Position numbers and translations under genes: made by a program
Part shown: positions 43,000 through 55,180 of the stretch, piece after piece
How positions within the stretch are numbered: the stretch's first letter is position 1
How the letters are laid out: the number at the start of each line of letters is the position of its first letter
Notes under the pieces: model-generated
Databases searched by the model: none
Seen by the model: the letters and a program-made list of their open reading frames with translations, nothing else
What the model was told of the DNA's origin: nothing
Assembly: GCA_958450365.1 (NCBI GenBank)
Contig: CAUEEP010000258.1
Span: 18,088 to 82,087 of the forward strand
Reading direction: 5' to 3'
DNA from: Mesorhabditis belari
Taxonomy: Eukaryota; Nematoda; Chromadorea; Rhabditida; Rhabditidae
Length of the DNA stretch: 64,000 bases

Positions 43000-44270
43000 T
43001 AGAAGGAAAAAAAAAAGGCGAAATCAGCTTTGAGATAAGGGAATTGGCGGAGAACTGTGATTCCACCTGATAAGCTATTTTCAAGATACCAATATATGCA
43101 ATATCCGGCACAAAAGCTTTTCTTGATTATCAACTTCTCAGCACAATTTACCCCCTCATAAGCTGGCATGTGATTTTGGAAAATTTGAAATTCTTTTCAG
43201 AAAATGAGTCAAGATTCTTCAAGAATCTGGGGGGAATGCAGGCAACTGTCGTTTGCGTTTTTTAACCCACAAAAACTACCGCTATCCACTAGTTCGATCA
43301 GTCGGATTTTGGGCCATTTACTGAGCCATTTGCATTTCCTGCTGCTGCATTTTCTAGCTGCTGCTGCTGCTGCATTTTCTGGAAAACTACCGTAAACAAC
43401 ACTCAGTTTATATTCAATTAATTAACCAAATTTTGGGCCATTTACTGAGCCTTGTGATCCCTCATCGAATGACATCAAAATTGGGCTATTTGAATGAAAA
43501 CTACTGGTTTAATTACGATAGTTTTGCTGCCTTTTAGAAAAAGCATTTCTTCCTCCGGCAAATTTCCCCCATTTTTGACCAAAAACATTTCGTTTTACGT
43601 TTTTACATTTCCAAACTAGGCTTTCAGAATCGCTTTTTCGTTTGGCTTCCATTAATAGCTTTCGATTTTCGAATCCTTAAACGTTTACCATATTTGAGAT
43701 AAACTGAAAGAGGTGAGGTCATTTCATTTCAGAAAAGAAGAAAAAACTATGGCTTCAATTGAAAAGGGGGGGGGGGGGAAATCGGCTTTTCGGAATTTTT
43801 ACACCATTACCGACCACTACAAATCGACTTCAGCAGCGGCGATTTTGATCAACAGATTTGATGACGGATACTCGAATTAACCACGTCCTAATTGGTTTAT
43901 TTAAACTTTCATTGAGAATTTCGAATTTCAAAATCTATCTAAATTCGTAGATAGACAAAAATCAGCAAAAACTTTATATTGAAGTACGTCCCGAAACAAA
44001 TTTCACCTTCGAACGTCTGTTTTCTTGATCTCTTGTAGAAAATGATCACTTATTTTTTGTAGAAAAGCTTCATTTGTCTGTCAATAAGTGTACAACGGAA
44101 AAAACAAGATTTAGCCACTTAAATGGCAACTTTTTTTCAGGATTACTTACTACATAAAATTAATATTTTTTGATATCTTTCTTTTGATCTCATAATCCTT
44201 TAAAAAGTAGCCGTTGAAGTGATGAGATCTTGTTTTTTTCGTTGTACACCTATTGACAATGAAACCGACA
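43000..44270. other. Gene-free spacer
   Basis: Contains a CTG/GCTGCT microsatellite (43340-43375), TTTTGGGCCATTTACTGAGC twice (43309 and 43431) and a G run (43766-43777). No gene is supported. Confidence 0.45.
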
Positions 44271-44276
44271 AATGAC

Positions 44277-44545
44277 TACCGTAAATACTGTAATAGTACC
44301 CCACCCGCCTCGTACAGTCGCGTAGTCGCAAAAGTTTTTTCGTATTTCATTTTTTTCAAAGCGCCCGTACTTTCAAAAAAAGCGTCTTTGGTATCAAAAA
44401 ATAGCTGAAATTCAGGGCTATTTTTTGATACCTAAGCGCGCATTGTAGCATAAACCAGTGTCGAGAAAAACTCGTTCAAAGCTAGACTACGCAACACTCC
44501 GCACCGTCATTATGGAGGTGCGCTACTATTACAGTATTTACGGTA
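44277..44545. mobile_element. Hairpin MITE, TACCGTAAATACTGTAATAG ends, copy 1
   Basis: Inverted ends TACCGTAAATACTGTAATAG / CTATTACAGTATTTACGGTA. The centre holds a strong hairpin: GGTATCAAAAAATAGC, a short loop, and GCTATTTTTTGATACC. A second copy in opposite orientation lies at 49325-49577. Non-coding. Confidence 0.85.
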
Positions 44546-44549
44546 GGTC

Positions 44550-45395
44550 TACAACAATCGACTAAGGAACGAACGATGAACTCTAATTTAGGCAAAGAAA
44601 AAATTTCGTGAATCTTTCTCTTAATGATGACGATAAAAGGGGGGAAAGTGCGTGGGATTTGAGGAAAAATTTCCCTCTTTTTTTTTCCTCTTTTAAATGT
44701 ATTTCGTGTCGCTTAAATGCCTCAAAAAAGAATCGCCGACGAATAGAGATTTCCGGTGAAAGATGAGATGAAGTCGATGGGATTTGTGAAGTGTTTTCGC
44801 TCCCAAAAAAAAAAAAAGAAAAGCGGTAATGAATATCTTGTAGTCAAAGGAAGGCTCGCATAGGCCGATTTTCTTGAGGAAACAACACACATTTGAAAAG
44901 CGTCCACGTAAAGCAAAAATAGGCAATGGGACGTTTTCTTTTTTTGCTGGAAAAGCTACATGAATATGGCCGTTGCCGTTTTGCAGATATTGCAGTTTTG
45001 CAGAAGATTTCACACTTATGACTTTAGTAAGGATTTTTTTACAAAATGCAAAAATTTCCCACAAGAGATGGGTCGAACCAGGTCGAACCAGTTGAGACCC
45101 TAGCGCACTAACCACTCGGCCACAACGACACCTCGGCGGGGGACGCAAGATCGCCTGATACTCACGCGGGCCGATAAATGCGGGCAACACGCAAAAACTG
45201 CTTTTTTTTCCGCACACAAACTTCAAAGGGATTTAAATCGAAAATTTGAATCCATTACACAAAAACGACTTAGAGATTCGAAATAAGCGAAAAATTTGCT
45301 TTCAAATAGGCAAATGTAAAATAGGAAAAATTTTCTACAAAATAGGCCAAGTGCCACTTGAAAACTCGGTGGTTTAAAACAACGATCCGTAGTTT
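44550..45395. other. Spacer containing a tRNA-like module
   Basis: Apart from the module at 45068-45131, I see only A- and T-rich DNA without a supportable gene. Confidence 0.45.
45068..45131 (-). pseudogene. tRNA-like module (Ser/Leu-like A box)
   Basis: The minus strand reads TGGCCGAGTGGTTAGTGCGC, a classic D-arm of class II tRNAs, then TCTCAACTGGTTCGACC and an immediate second TGGTTCGACCC. The B-box segment is doubled and the acceptor stem is absent. Confidence 0.55.
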
Positions 45396-45400
45396 AAAAA

Positions 45401-45650
45401 AGTCCGTAGAGCTTCAAAAATGTTTCTATAGAAGGGAATCGTATGTGTAGATTCCGAATTTCAACAAATCACACCTCGATGACAAAACGAATTTCGGCTA
45501 AAAAGCAAAAAAGCTGCAGAAAAGCGTTAAGTTGTGTAGTCTTTGCCTTTTAGCCCAAATTTGACGTGTCAGCGAGATCTGATTTGTCGAAATTCGGAAT
45601 CTACGCATACGATTCCCTGACATGGAAACATTTTTGATGCTCTACGGACT
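45401..45650. mobile_element. MITE with about 78-bp inverted arms
   Basis: AGTCCGTAGAGCTTCAAAAA to about 45477 is mirrored by about 45572 to TTTTTGATGCTCTACGGACT at 45650. Inner landmarks GGGAATCGTATG / CATACGATTCCC pair perfectly. The short centre is non-coding. Confidence 0.85.
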
Positions 45651-45652
45651 TT

Positions 45653-46311
45653 CCTAAGGCCTTTTCAAGGCCTTAAGAAAGGCCTTTTCAAAAAAAGGCG
45701 CGCTTTTGGCCGAGTGCGCAAAAAAAAGCATCGCATTTGTCCGATCCCCCAAAAAAGTTTTAGTTTTGCACATTTTGCAAAAAGGCACATTTTGCAAAGT
45801 CGTTAATCACAGCAGTTTCTACATGCCTTTTTTTTCGAAAACGCATTAGCTGAAAGGACAAATATATTATTGATAATTGAAATTGATGACAAAAAAGCAG
45901 CGTTGAAATCGCGGCTATTAACCCATTCTCTTTTCATTCACTCATAAATATTACCGACCTCACAAAGTGCAGAAAAATAGAAAAGCTTTTGAACTAAATA
46001 TGATGAGCATTTTGAAATTTAAATATTTCCTCGTGAGGTAAACAAAAACAATCATTAACAAATCTGAATGACTGAATGACGTCTTGAAAATTTCATTTGT
46101 TCATTTCTTGAGCTCACTCAGCTAATGATTTTTCTAAAAAAAAACAAGCATAAAACTACCGTAATCAAACGCTAGTTTGGCTACGTTTGAATTAGTTGAT
46201 TAGTTTTATAAAAGAGAATTCACAATTTTCTTCCAAGACGGTTCCAATATGGTTTCTATTTTATTCGAATACAGTTCCAATACGGTTCCAAGACGTTTCC
46301 AATACGGTTCC
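45653..46311. other. Spacer
   Basis: AAGGCCTTTTCAAGGCCTTA palindromes near 45655-45690. A GGTTCCAATACGGTTCC simple repeat begins at about 46235 and leads into MITE copy D. Confidence 0.5.
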
Positions 46312-46313
46312 TA

Positions 46314-46833
46314 TTGGGTTGGGGAGAATGAGTCGGCGCCGAAATTTAAAGAAACTTTTTGCACCCATAAAACCTTCTTTAAATACACGTTTTGTTTCAT
46401 CAAAATGGTCGACTATTTCTTTACAAAATGGCTTTTGAGAGATTCCACAAAGCTTTTCTTTTTTGGGATTTTATGGATTCCCAAACACAGCTAATCAAAA
46501 TGACAAAAAGTGCGACTCATTGCTTGAACAGTTTCTTCCACATAAACCTCCTTTGGTGTTTATATAAAAAAGATAGAGCACACTCAATTACATAAGTTAC
46601 CAAATTTTCAGGAAGATCCCTCCAACCGTTTACTCTAGATGACAGTTTATCGATTTTGTGAAAAAATGATCCTTTGTTGAGTTGAGGCGCTGTTTGAGTT
46701 CTCTTTTAAATATTATTTTGTAGAGAATTAGTTACCCTTCTACGGATATCAAACGCATATCATTTGACAAAGTCTGCTATAAGTTTTAGAAATTTCTTTC
46801 ATTTTCGGCGCCGACTCATTCTCCCCAACCCAA
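46314..46833. mobile_element. 520-bp mariner-like MITE, copy D (diverged)
   Basis: Same termini, TA flanks and exact 520-bp length as copies A, B, C and E, but with many internal substitutions (roughly 15% by eye). It is inserted into a TTCCAATACGGTTCC repeat that continues on its right side at 46840-46900. Confidence 0.9.
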
Positions 46834-46835
46834 TA

Positions 46836-47696
46836 TTTTACTCCAATACGGTTCCAATACAGTTCCAATACGGTTCCTATTTTATTCCAATACGGTTCCA
46901 ATTCTCTTGTGTATTCACAAAGACCTAAGCTTAATTTTTGTGCTATTGACAAGGGCTTTTAATTCCTCATCGAAAAATACTACAATTAGACTAAAAAAAT
47001 GGAAACTGGCAGTCTAAAATAGATGTCTACAGTAGTCTAAAAATAGATGTCTTTTAGAAGTCTTTTAGAAGTGAATAGTCAACAGAAAAGTCAACAGGAA
47101 TACACTATATTACGAATAGATTATGTTGATTTGATCAAAAAAGGGAAAAAAAACAGAAAGAAACCACATTTCCATGACTCATTTCGAAATTTCAATATTT
47201 TCAAAGATTTTTTTAGCTCAGCTTTAACTTTAGTCTGAATTACGTTTTCGTTTTCGTTTTCGTCTGATTTAGACTACGATAACAGGGTTCTAAAAGAGTA
47301 CAAGATCGAAAAAGTTCATCGAGAATCTCTGTATGACTCAATCATCTCTTTCTCTTCGTTAATTGAAGTCTATTTTTAGCTCTCTAATTGCTTGATTTAA
47401 GTTGACATTTAAACAATTTTATCATCCAATAATACTAACAATACATTGTATTTTTCAAAAAAAAACTATCCTTTTTTTCAAATCAAATCACAAATAACAC
47501 ATTTATCTAGGGGATTTAAAAAAAAATACATTTATTGAAAAACAATAATTTGATACAAACAAAGGATACATAATAAGAGATAAAGGTCTAAACAAACATT
47601 TTTATGGCACTGCGGCCGTCGTTATCCCTATTATCCCTATTATCCAAATGTTATAAAAGAAAAAAACCCACTTGGTTGTAAAAAGAAACATTTTTA
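46836..47696. other. Spacer
   Basis: The right part of the TTCCAATACGGTTCC array, GTTTTC repeats (47247-47265) and TTATCCCTA repeats (47620-47645). No gene is seen. Confidence 0.5.
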
Positions 47697-47774
47697 TCTT
47701 GTCAGCGTGATTGAACCCTCGACCTCCCGCTCAAGAGACAAGACTCCTAACCAGTCGGCCATCTAGCCATTTGA
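47697..47774 (-). pseudogene. tRNA-like module
   Basis: Minus strand: TGGCCGACTGGTTAGGAGTC (D-arm-like) and GAGGGTTCAATC (B box) about 30 nt apart, as in a real tRNA. The acceptor stem pairs at only about four of seven positions and the T-stem is broken. Likely a decayed tRNA or SINE head. Confidence 0.5.
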
Positions 47775-47779
47775 CTTCG

Positions 47780-49320
47780 GGATGAAAATGAGAGATATAT
47801 CAAATGTGTGATCATTTGTGCCAAATGTAAGATAAACGAAGCTTGAAAAAGTTTGGCTAAGAAATGGTACCATTACCATTTCTTTCTTTTTCGTTCTTTC
47901 TTTTTTGGGAAGAAATAGTACCATTATCATTTCTGGTACCATTTCTTCAAACTGTATTTAATTCAAAACTTTTTATAGACTTTTGACAACTATCATCGTC
48001 TTTAAATCGTCCTCAAACTACCATCGATGTGTACTTTCAAAGAGTAACTCTTTTCAACGATTAACCCTGACTTTCATTTGGTAGATTCAAGAAAATGAAT
48101 TACTCCAATTAGACTCCAACTAGCTCAATCAACCTCAAATGAAAAGCTCTAAAAGAACAGCTATTTTGTTCCCAAATACCCACTTTCTCTTCTCAAATTT
48201 GCCCATTTTCTGCTCAACATTTCCCATCAAATCATGCGCTGCATCGGAAAACATTATCCTGGGATTTCATGAGGGTTTAAAGATCCCCACTCTGAGCCAT
48301 ATTTCATCTGTTTACATGTCTCGTTTCTACTTTTTTTCGAGATCTTTGATAGACACATAATCAACAGTCCAAATATGGGCTCATCAAAATTCTCTTTTTC
48401 TTTTCTCTTTTTCTGAAATTCTCCTCAACACATGAGCCAACACATGAGGTTTCTCACCTCAGAAATTCAAATGAGCTTTTATTTTTCTTCACTTAAAAAA
48501 AACCTAATGGCCATTAAAATTATTTATCCGTTTGTTTGATCGGCTTCGAGTTTTGTGGGCAATGATGAATAATTTATTATTACACTTATTTTGTAAAAAT
48601 TAATGCGATTATGCGGTAAGATTTTGTCGGGTGGAAGCCTTTCGAGTTCGTCTTGGTCATCAAATTAAGGAAAATTGTGAATGGAAAATGGAGAATGAAA
48701 CACTTTGATAACAAAAAGTCGTTCTCGATTGGCACGTAAACATTTTGATCGTTTTAGATTGCCAATTGTCATTGCACCAGATGGTGAGCACCTGACTCTT
48801 AAGTTGCAGCACAAACAAAACATTGATTCAAGCTTTGACAAACTTTGACAAACTCAGACACGAACCAAAACAACATCAAAACTTTGGTATCAGTTCTTAA
48901 CTATCCTATTAGATTTGGTGTGTTTAGAAGAAAGCAAGTATGTGAATGAATCTGAAGCTGAATACAAGAAGAAAGTGAAGCTGAATACAAGAAGAAAACT
49001 GAAAGTACAAGGCTTTAAGCTAATCAGCTGAAAAGAGAGATGCTGAACGTGTAAGTCAGATAAGAAAATAAGTCTAGTCCTGGTTCAGGACTAGGTTCAA
49101 ACACTCAGAATTCAGACTTTTTACAGGCTAGTCTGCAGTAGAACCGGGAAAGATCAGCCAGCCCAAGAACCGATCCAATCTAACCAAGAAAATCGTTTTG
49201 AAACAACTTAGCTAAATCCTCAAACCTAGAAACCTATGGTTTTTTCTCCAAGATTATTTAGTTTTTAACTTAATGACTTGATGGTTTTTGGTTTTAACTT
49301 AATGACTCATGAAGCACATT
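47780..49320. other. Gene-free spacer
   Basis: ACCATTTCTTTC/ATGGTACCATT near 47868-47943 are short repeats. AAGCTGAATACAAGAAGAAA is doubled at about 48955-48995. No gene is supported. Confidence 0.45.
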
Positions 49321-49324
49321 CACC

Positions 49325-49577
49325 TACCGTAAATACTGTAATAGTACCGCAATCCCATAATGACGGTGCGCAGTGTTGCGTAGTCTAGCTTTGGACGAGT
49401 TTTTCTCGACACTGGTTTATGCTACAATGTGCGCTTAGGTATCAAAAAATAGCTGAAATTCAGGGCTATTTTTTGATACCAAAGACGCATTTTTTGAAAG
49501 TACGAGCGCTTTGAAAAAAATCAAATACTAAAAAACTTTTGCGACTACGCGACTGTACTATTACAGTATTTACTGTA
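49325..49577. mobile_element. Hairpin MITE, copy 2 (opposite orientation)
   Basis: TACCGTAAATACTGTAATAG to CTATTACAGTATTTACTGTA. The interior is the reverse complement of 44277-44545 (for example CAGTGTTGCGTAGTCTAGCT against AGCTAGACTACGCAACACT). The central hairpin is kept exactly. Confidence 0.85.
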
Positions 49578-49579
49578 TG

Positions 49580-50363
49580 CTAATAACGAGATTAAAACCA
49601 ACGTTCAGCAAATTAGCTGGAATTAGCTTGAACCAATTAGAGAGAAAAGAGAGAAAAGAGAGAAAAAAAGAGATCTTTTTTCGTCACCTCATTATAATAT
49701 TTCCATTTCATCCATTATTCATTCTCCCACTGCCTTTCTCTTTCCTCAATTCTTATTCTATTTGGGGATTCTCAGATAGAGCTGTAGGTGTCGATTAACA
49801 AAATTCAAAACTCTGATCTGATTACCACTGAATGACTTGTTAGAAACTTTGGTACTTGAGTTTTTCAAAAGAAAAAAACTCAAGAAACCAAAATTCGTAT
49901 TGAAAAAGAAAGGAAAGAGCTGAAAAATACATCATTTTCCCGGGAAAACCCTCACTCTGAAGTGACTTAAAACAAGGAAATCGACTCACGTTTTTTTCGC
50001 TTAAACTGACCCTATTGTCTATGCAAAAGAAATTAGATGGAAAACTTTGTAAATGCGAAAAAATTAGGACTTCTTTTGTTATAAGGAATTGAAAAACTTG
50101 CTTGATCTCTTTGATCTCATTGTACAGATTGAAAGTATAAAGTAATAGCATTGAAAATATTACTCTTTTAATCTTTCGATCTTTCTTTTCAAAAGAGATA
50201 GATTGGATAAAACTAGAGAAAAATGATTAACGTATTTTTTTTGAAAGTTAACATATTTTAGAAAAGACTAGATTGAGTGCCGGGTGGCCATTTTCACCAT
50301 TTTAAGCGTCAATGTTTGACTAATTCTTTGAAAGTCTCGAAATGGTGTTCTGTTGTCCAAAAT
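49580..50363. other. Spacer
   Basis: AGAGAAAAG repeats at 49640-49670. No gene is supported. Confidence 0.45.
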
Positions 50364-51115
50364 TAGAGTGTGTTCCTCGCGAGTAAAAGTATAATTACGC
50401 GAGTAAAATTTGCATGAGTAATTTTTGCTCGATTAATCGACGTCTTTTGGTCGAGCAACTACGGGTAATCCTCTTTACACGTCGAGTAAATTGAATATCT
50501 TTACTTGGGAAGAGAATTTGCTGAGTAACTACGGGTAATCCCCTTTACACGTCGAGTAAATTGAATATCTTTACATCTTGAAGGGAAATTGCTGAGTAAC
50601 TACGAGGCAATCCTCTTTACACGTCGAGTAAACTGAATATCTTTACATCTTGAAGGGAAATTGCTGAGTAACTACGAGGCAATCCCCTTTACACGTCGAG
50701 TAAATTGAATATCTTTACATCTTGAAGGGAAATTGCTGAGTAACTACGAGGCAATCCCCTTTACACGTCGAGTAAATTGAATATCTTTACATCTTGAAGG
50801 GAAATTGCTGAGTAACTACGAGGCAATCCCCTTACACGTCGAGTAAATTGAATATCTTTACATCTTGAAGGGAAATTGCTGAGTAACTACGAGGCAATCC
50901 TCTTTACACGTCGAGTAAACTGAATATCTTTACTTGGGAAGGGAATTTCCCACCAAATCATTTAAACGACTGAATATCTTTAAAAAGAGTCTTATATAAG
51001 TCGTGGCTCGTGATTTTTTGCGTCAATTTTTTGCAACAATTTTCGCTAAAAGTACGGTAATTTTTCGGAAGAGTGCGTTTTAAAAAAACGCATTACTCGC
51101 GAGGAACACACTCTA
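50364..51115. mobile_element. GAGTGTG-family element, expanded copy
   Basis: TAGAGTGTGTTCCTCGCGAG at the left and CTCGCGAGGAACACACTCTA at the right, TA-flanked. The middle carries about seven tandem 72-bp units (GCTGAGTAACTACGAGGCAA ... TTACATCTTGAAGGGAAATT), against one in the short copy at 11950 and two or three at 11161. The last unit and the right ~180 bp match the other copies. Confidence 0.85.
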
Positions 51116-51958
51116 TCCAAAAAGCCTCATCCTCACACACAAATTATTCTCCAGAAATCCTTGTTTTTCAACTTTACCCGCTTCCCGGTTTAAAAATTTT
51201 TCCAAAACAAACGATTTCCGATTTTCTCAGAGTTCAACAAAAAAAAATCTTAATTAAACTTTTCTCCTAGGTCAACAAACGATTTTTTTTTTCGCTTTAT
51301 CAAAGACTAAAGTGTGATAATCTTTACATGGGGGATTTAGAAAGTCTCACTGATAAAAGCGATCCCGAAAAACCGATTATTTTCCTTAAAAATCCAGATA
51401 ATCTTCTTAAAAAACCCGTCAAAACGATTAGTACTATTTTTTTTTCAAACATTTTTCTTTGTTTTCCTCATCCAGGATGACAATTTTTTTGTTTTGTAGT
51501 TTCAAATTCATTTTGAAACTATGCAAACTTATTCAAACTGCAAACTTCATTAAGTAAAATTAGACTATAAACTTGGTAGATTTGTGAATAAAGAAGTGAA
51601 GGATAAGAGGAAATTTTTGAGAAAAAGAAATGACCGAACAAAAAACGAAAATTCGAGTCGACGATCAAGACGGGGATTACGGTAGGGAAAGCGGCGATTT
51701 AAAAGATTTGATCAGATCGATTTGATCCTTCTTTTCAATGAATAGATTTGAAACAATGTAAGCGTGTAAGCATTCCATGTATTCCATGTATTCCATGTCC
51801 ATTAGCGTCCACTCTACGTCAGCTCACCACTGATTCACTTTGATCTGACTCACTTATCAAAGTTACTCCACACACGAAAAAATTCATGCTTTTCTTTCTT
51901 CCTTTCTTTCTTCCTTTCTTCTTCCTCCTTATCTTCCCTTCTTTCTCTTGGCAAGTTA
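51116..51958. other. Spacer
   Basis: ATTCCATGT repeats near 51772-51800 and CTTTCTTCC repeats near 51893-51925. No gene is seen. Confidence 0.45.
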
Positions 51959-51960
51959 AG

Positions 51961-52070
51961 GTACCAGATAGCTCAATGATTAGAGCAATTGTTGAGCCGA
52001 GCTGAGCCGAGCAATTGCCGAGCAAAATCAAAAAGAAAGCATAAGGTCGAGAGTTCAATTCCCTCTCCGG
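51961..52070 (+). pseudogene. tRNA-like module with interrupted anticodon arm
   Basis: TAGCTCAATGATTAGAGCA is a clean D-arm/A box and GAGAGTTCAATTCCCTCTC a good T-arm/B box. Between them lie about 60 nt with GAGCCGAGCTGAGCCGAGC repeats and an A-rich stretch, where a tRNA would have 25-30. Either a long intron or an insertion in a dead tRNA. Confidence 0.5.
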
Positions 52071-52381
52071 AAATCTACTTTTTCTTGCCAATTTCTTCAC
52101 TTCTTTAAAAAAACTATATAAAAAGCAAAGGATTTAATACAGAGAAAAGACCAAGCAAACAGTGTGCTCGAAACGTAAATCTGTCAAGCCAGGGTCAATC
52201 CGAAGCCCAGGATTTCACCTGGCTACTCAATTTTGTCCCTGATAGAGAACTGGTCAAGCTGTTATCATCGATCACTGATCACTGGTCAAACTCTGGTTTT
52301 CAATTAGCTTAACGAGCATGAGAAATTGCTTGAGACAACAGAATTTTTGAAGCTAGCCAGGTTTTGTTGACCATCAAGAGG

Positions 52382-52431
52382 ATTGAACCCTGGACATTTT
52401 ACCAAATATGGCAAAATGTCGAGGGTTCAAT
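52382..52431. repeat. Hairpin carrying B-box motifs on both arms
   Basis: ATTGAACCCTGGACATTTT and AAAATGTCGAGGGTTCAAT are reverse complements at 18 of 19 positions, with a 12-14 nt loop. Each strand therefore carries a GGGTTCAAT element, the T-arm core of tRNAs. It looks like two tRNA 3' parts joined head to head. Confidence 0.6.
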
Positions 52432-52439
52432 TTCTGTTT

Positions 52440-53150
52440 TCCGACCATATCCTCTAACTAGATGTTTTACCAAAAACAATTCGATCATTTTTCTTTTACT
52501 AAACAACTCTCCAGCAAATCTCAAGTACAGTTCCCCAATTTATGCAAAAAAAATTCCTTGTTATTTCCTCTCATTCAAAACGATCACCTTCATCGAAATT
52601 ACTAATCAAATTTCCTCTCAAAAAACCATTTTATTTTCCCCAAAACCTTATTTTGCTGGAACAAAAGCCGTGTTTTTTTCAGCACTTTCAGCAATAACAA
52701 TTACGATAATTTTTATAACCAAAAACTCTCTGAAAACGATTAAAAAGAATAGAGAAAATAGAAAAAAAAAAAAAAGAAAATAAACTGCTCAACTAAAGTT
52801 CTCACGATCATTGGTTGGCCAATTTTTATCAAAAAAAAAACGCTAGGATTCCTGAGCGATTTGTGAATGTTTTCAATGTAACTTCTATTTTTGGAAAGAA
52901 ATAAATGATAAGAGTCCGCAAATGTTCACAGAAGCTAAAGAAAAGTTTTTTCTGATGTAATTTGGTTGTTGCATCACTGGTCAACTTGGTGTACTTTATG
53001 CTTAAAAACAAGTCTTTCTTGGGCACTAAATTCTTCAGTTTTTCAAGAATTGAGATGTTTTTTTCCATTTTAAGCATAAAACAAGTATGTGATATGTGTG
53101 TGGGTGTTCATTGAGTGCACTAGAACGTATGGGTTTTCATTTTCAAACAT
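52440..53150. other. AT-rich spacer
   Basis: No supported gene. Confidence 0.45.
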
Positions 53151-53157
53151 TTTTTTT

Positions 53158-53443
53158 CTACAGATTTGGTTCCTTTTCGGTACAGATTTGGTTCCTTTTC
53201 CATACAAATTTGGTTCCTTTTTCTCTACAAATTTGGTTCCCTATCTCTATGAACCGAAAAGGTTCGGTATGATTTGGTTCGTTTTCGGTACAGATTTGGT
53301 TCCTCTTCACTACAGATTTGGCTCCTTTTAGGTATGATTTGGTTCGTTTTCGGTACAGATTTGGTTCCTTTTCGGTAAAGATTTGGCTCCTCTTCACTAC
53401 AGATTTGGTTCCTTTTCTCTACAGATTTGGTTCCTTTTCGATA
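53158..53443. repeat. Imperfect tandem repeat, about 20-bp unit
   Basis: About thirteen copies of ACAGATTTGGTTCCTTTTCG and variants (GGTATGATTTGGTTCGTTTT). Open frames on both strands here are repeat translations. Confidence 0.9.
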
Positions 53444-53445
53444 GG

Positions 53446-54632
53446 GAGAAAGTACCCCCGAAAACATATCTAAAGTCTAGAGTCCAGTTCAAATCCAAAA
53501 ATAAGTTGTGCGTTCTTTTCTGTCCTCTTGGAGAGTATCTGGTACACTGGAAAATGATAAAGATTGATTGATTGATTTGGGTAAGTAAACCGGTCTAGAA
53601 GTGACTTTTGAGTAAGCGAATGAGTTGTAATTAAAGATGAAGTCAATTTTGAGCTAATCATTATGTTTTTCGATTGAATCTTCAGCTAATCAAGCCAAGC
53701 ACGTTTCTTCAATTCATCAAAAAAGTTTGACATTTAGAAATTTCTCCCAAAAAAAACCCTATCTAAAAATGATTAACTACAGAATTTTCTATTTCCAGAA
53801 TTTCCTTTAGTCACATTTCTCCATTCGAAAAGTCATAAGGAAAAAAAAAATTCATAAAAGAAAGCGTGGAATCCTCCAATTTCTCACAACTCCAATCATC
53901 TGCTGAAAAAAATTCAAAATTCTCGTCAAATTTTGTGCTCTGACCTTTCGAAAATGATCTTTTTGACATGTCTGCGAAAAAATTGGAGACGAATTTCTTT
54001 GTCATTCCCAAAAAAAAAGAAAAAACCCATTCAATCAAAAGAAAAATGGCCAAAGAAAAGCAAAAGAAATGAGGAGAAAGGTTTCTGAAGGATTTTGTCT
54101 GCCGCATGACGACGAAAACTCGAGTTTTCAGGGACTAGGAAATTAATGAAACTCATCAAATGTATTCTCGTAAATCATCAAAATTTGACTCGTCTTTTTT
54201 CTTTTCTTTCTTTCTTTCTTCAAACCCACACATTTTCGTAGATAGGGACAATGAAAATATTTTGAAAGAAAAATTTTTCTGTGTATATTTGCAAAAATAA
54301 TTGATGAGATTGATGAGATTGATGGGATTGACGTTGGTAAAAGAAAGGAAATTTTGGAAGAATTTTGCAAATGAAAGAATGAAGTATTTTTGGGGTTGAT
54401 CAAGGGGAATCAAGGAGAAATTTGGAAATACCTGAATTCATCTAATGGGTTATTTTAGTGTTCCCTAACACTAACACTAAATAAATTTGTTTATTTCTTT
54501 ACTGTTAGTGTTAGTTTACAGTTAGTATACTCAAAAAAAGTGGCTGAGCTAGCTTTTATCTGATCCGGTTAAGCTTTTAAGCTAGAACCAGGCTGGGGCA
54601 GCAGTAAGGTCAGGTTATTTCAGTGCCTGTTC
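53446..54632. other. Spacer
   Basis: GATTGATGAGATTGATGAGA near 54300-54335. No gene is supported. Confidence 0.45.
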
Positions 54633-54635
54633 CTG

Positions 54636-54742
54636 ACCAGAGGACGACTGATGACTGACGATTGACGACTGACAACTGACAACTGACGACTGATGACCGA
54701 CAACTGACAACTGACGACTGACAACTGACGACTGATGACTAC
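54636..54742. repeat. Tandem repeat, about 10-bp unit (ACTGACGACT)
   Basis: About ten copies of GACTGACGA or GACAACTGAC in mixed order. Confidence 0.9.
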
Positions 54743-55180
54743 TAAGGGTAGATTTTCTAACTACAGTGTGTTCAATGTACATGAGAACCAGTAGATTACT
54801 AGGTGTTGAGCTCATTTTGTACAATTTTAATGCTAAAAAGGAAACACATATGTAAATACGCCCTTAACAACTTTAAGTGACTTTTTTCAAAACTATTGCC
54901 TCAATTGACTTTGTCAAAAACTGTCGTTAAGCTTTCTTGAACCTAAAATGTGATTTTTTCATGTGCCGTAGATTTGAAAATGTAGATGCCGTAGAAAGTT
55001 GAGCTTGCTTTTATTCCAACTCCAACTATGCAGTGCTTTCTTGACGATTTTTTTTTATAAACCAATCTTGAGCTTGCTAAACGACCTGTGAGCTTAAAAG
55101 TTCAATAAATATCGAACACTGTTGCTCAGACTCAGAGCTACACTATTATCAAACTTTCCTACTTTAATATGGTAATATTA

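Noticed and set aside
44693..45226. 177-codon minus-strand open frame
   Set aside because: It runs through a tRNA-like module and poly-T tracts and has no coherent domain or exon structure.
47615..47650. Homing endonuclease (I-SceI-like) site in the TTATCCCTA repeat
   Set aside because: It is a short simple repeat matching only part of the site, and no endonuclease gene is present.
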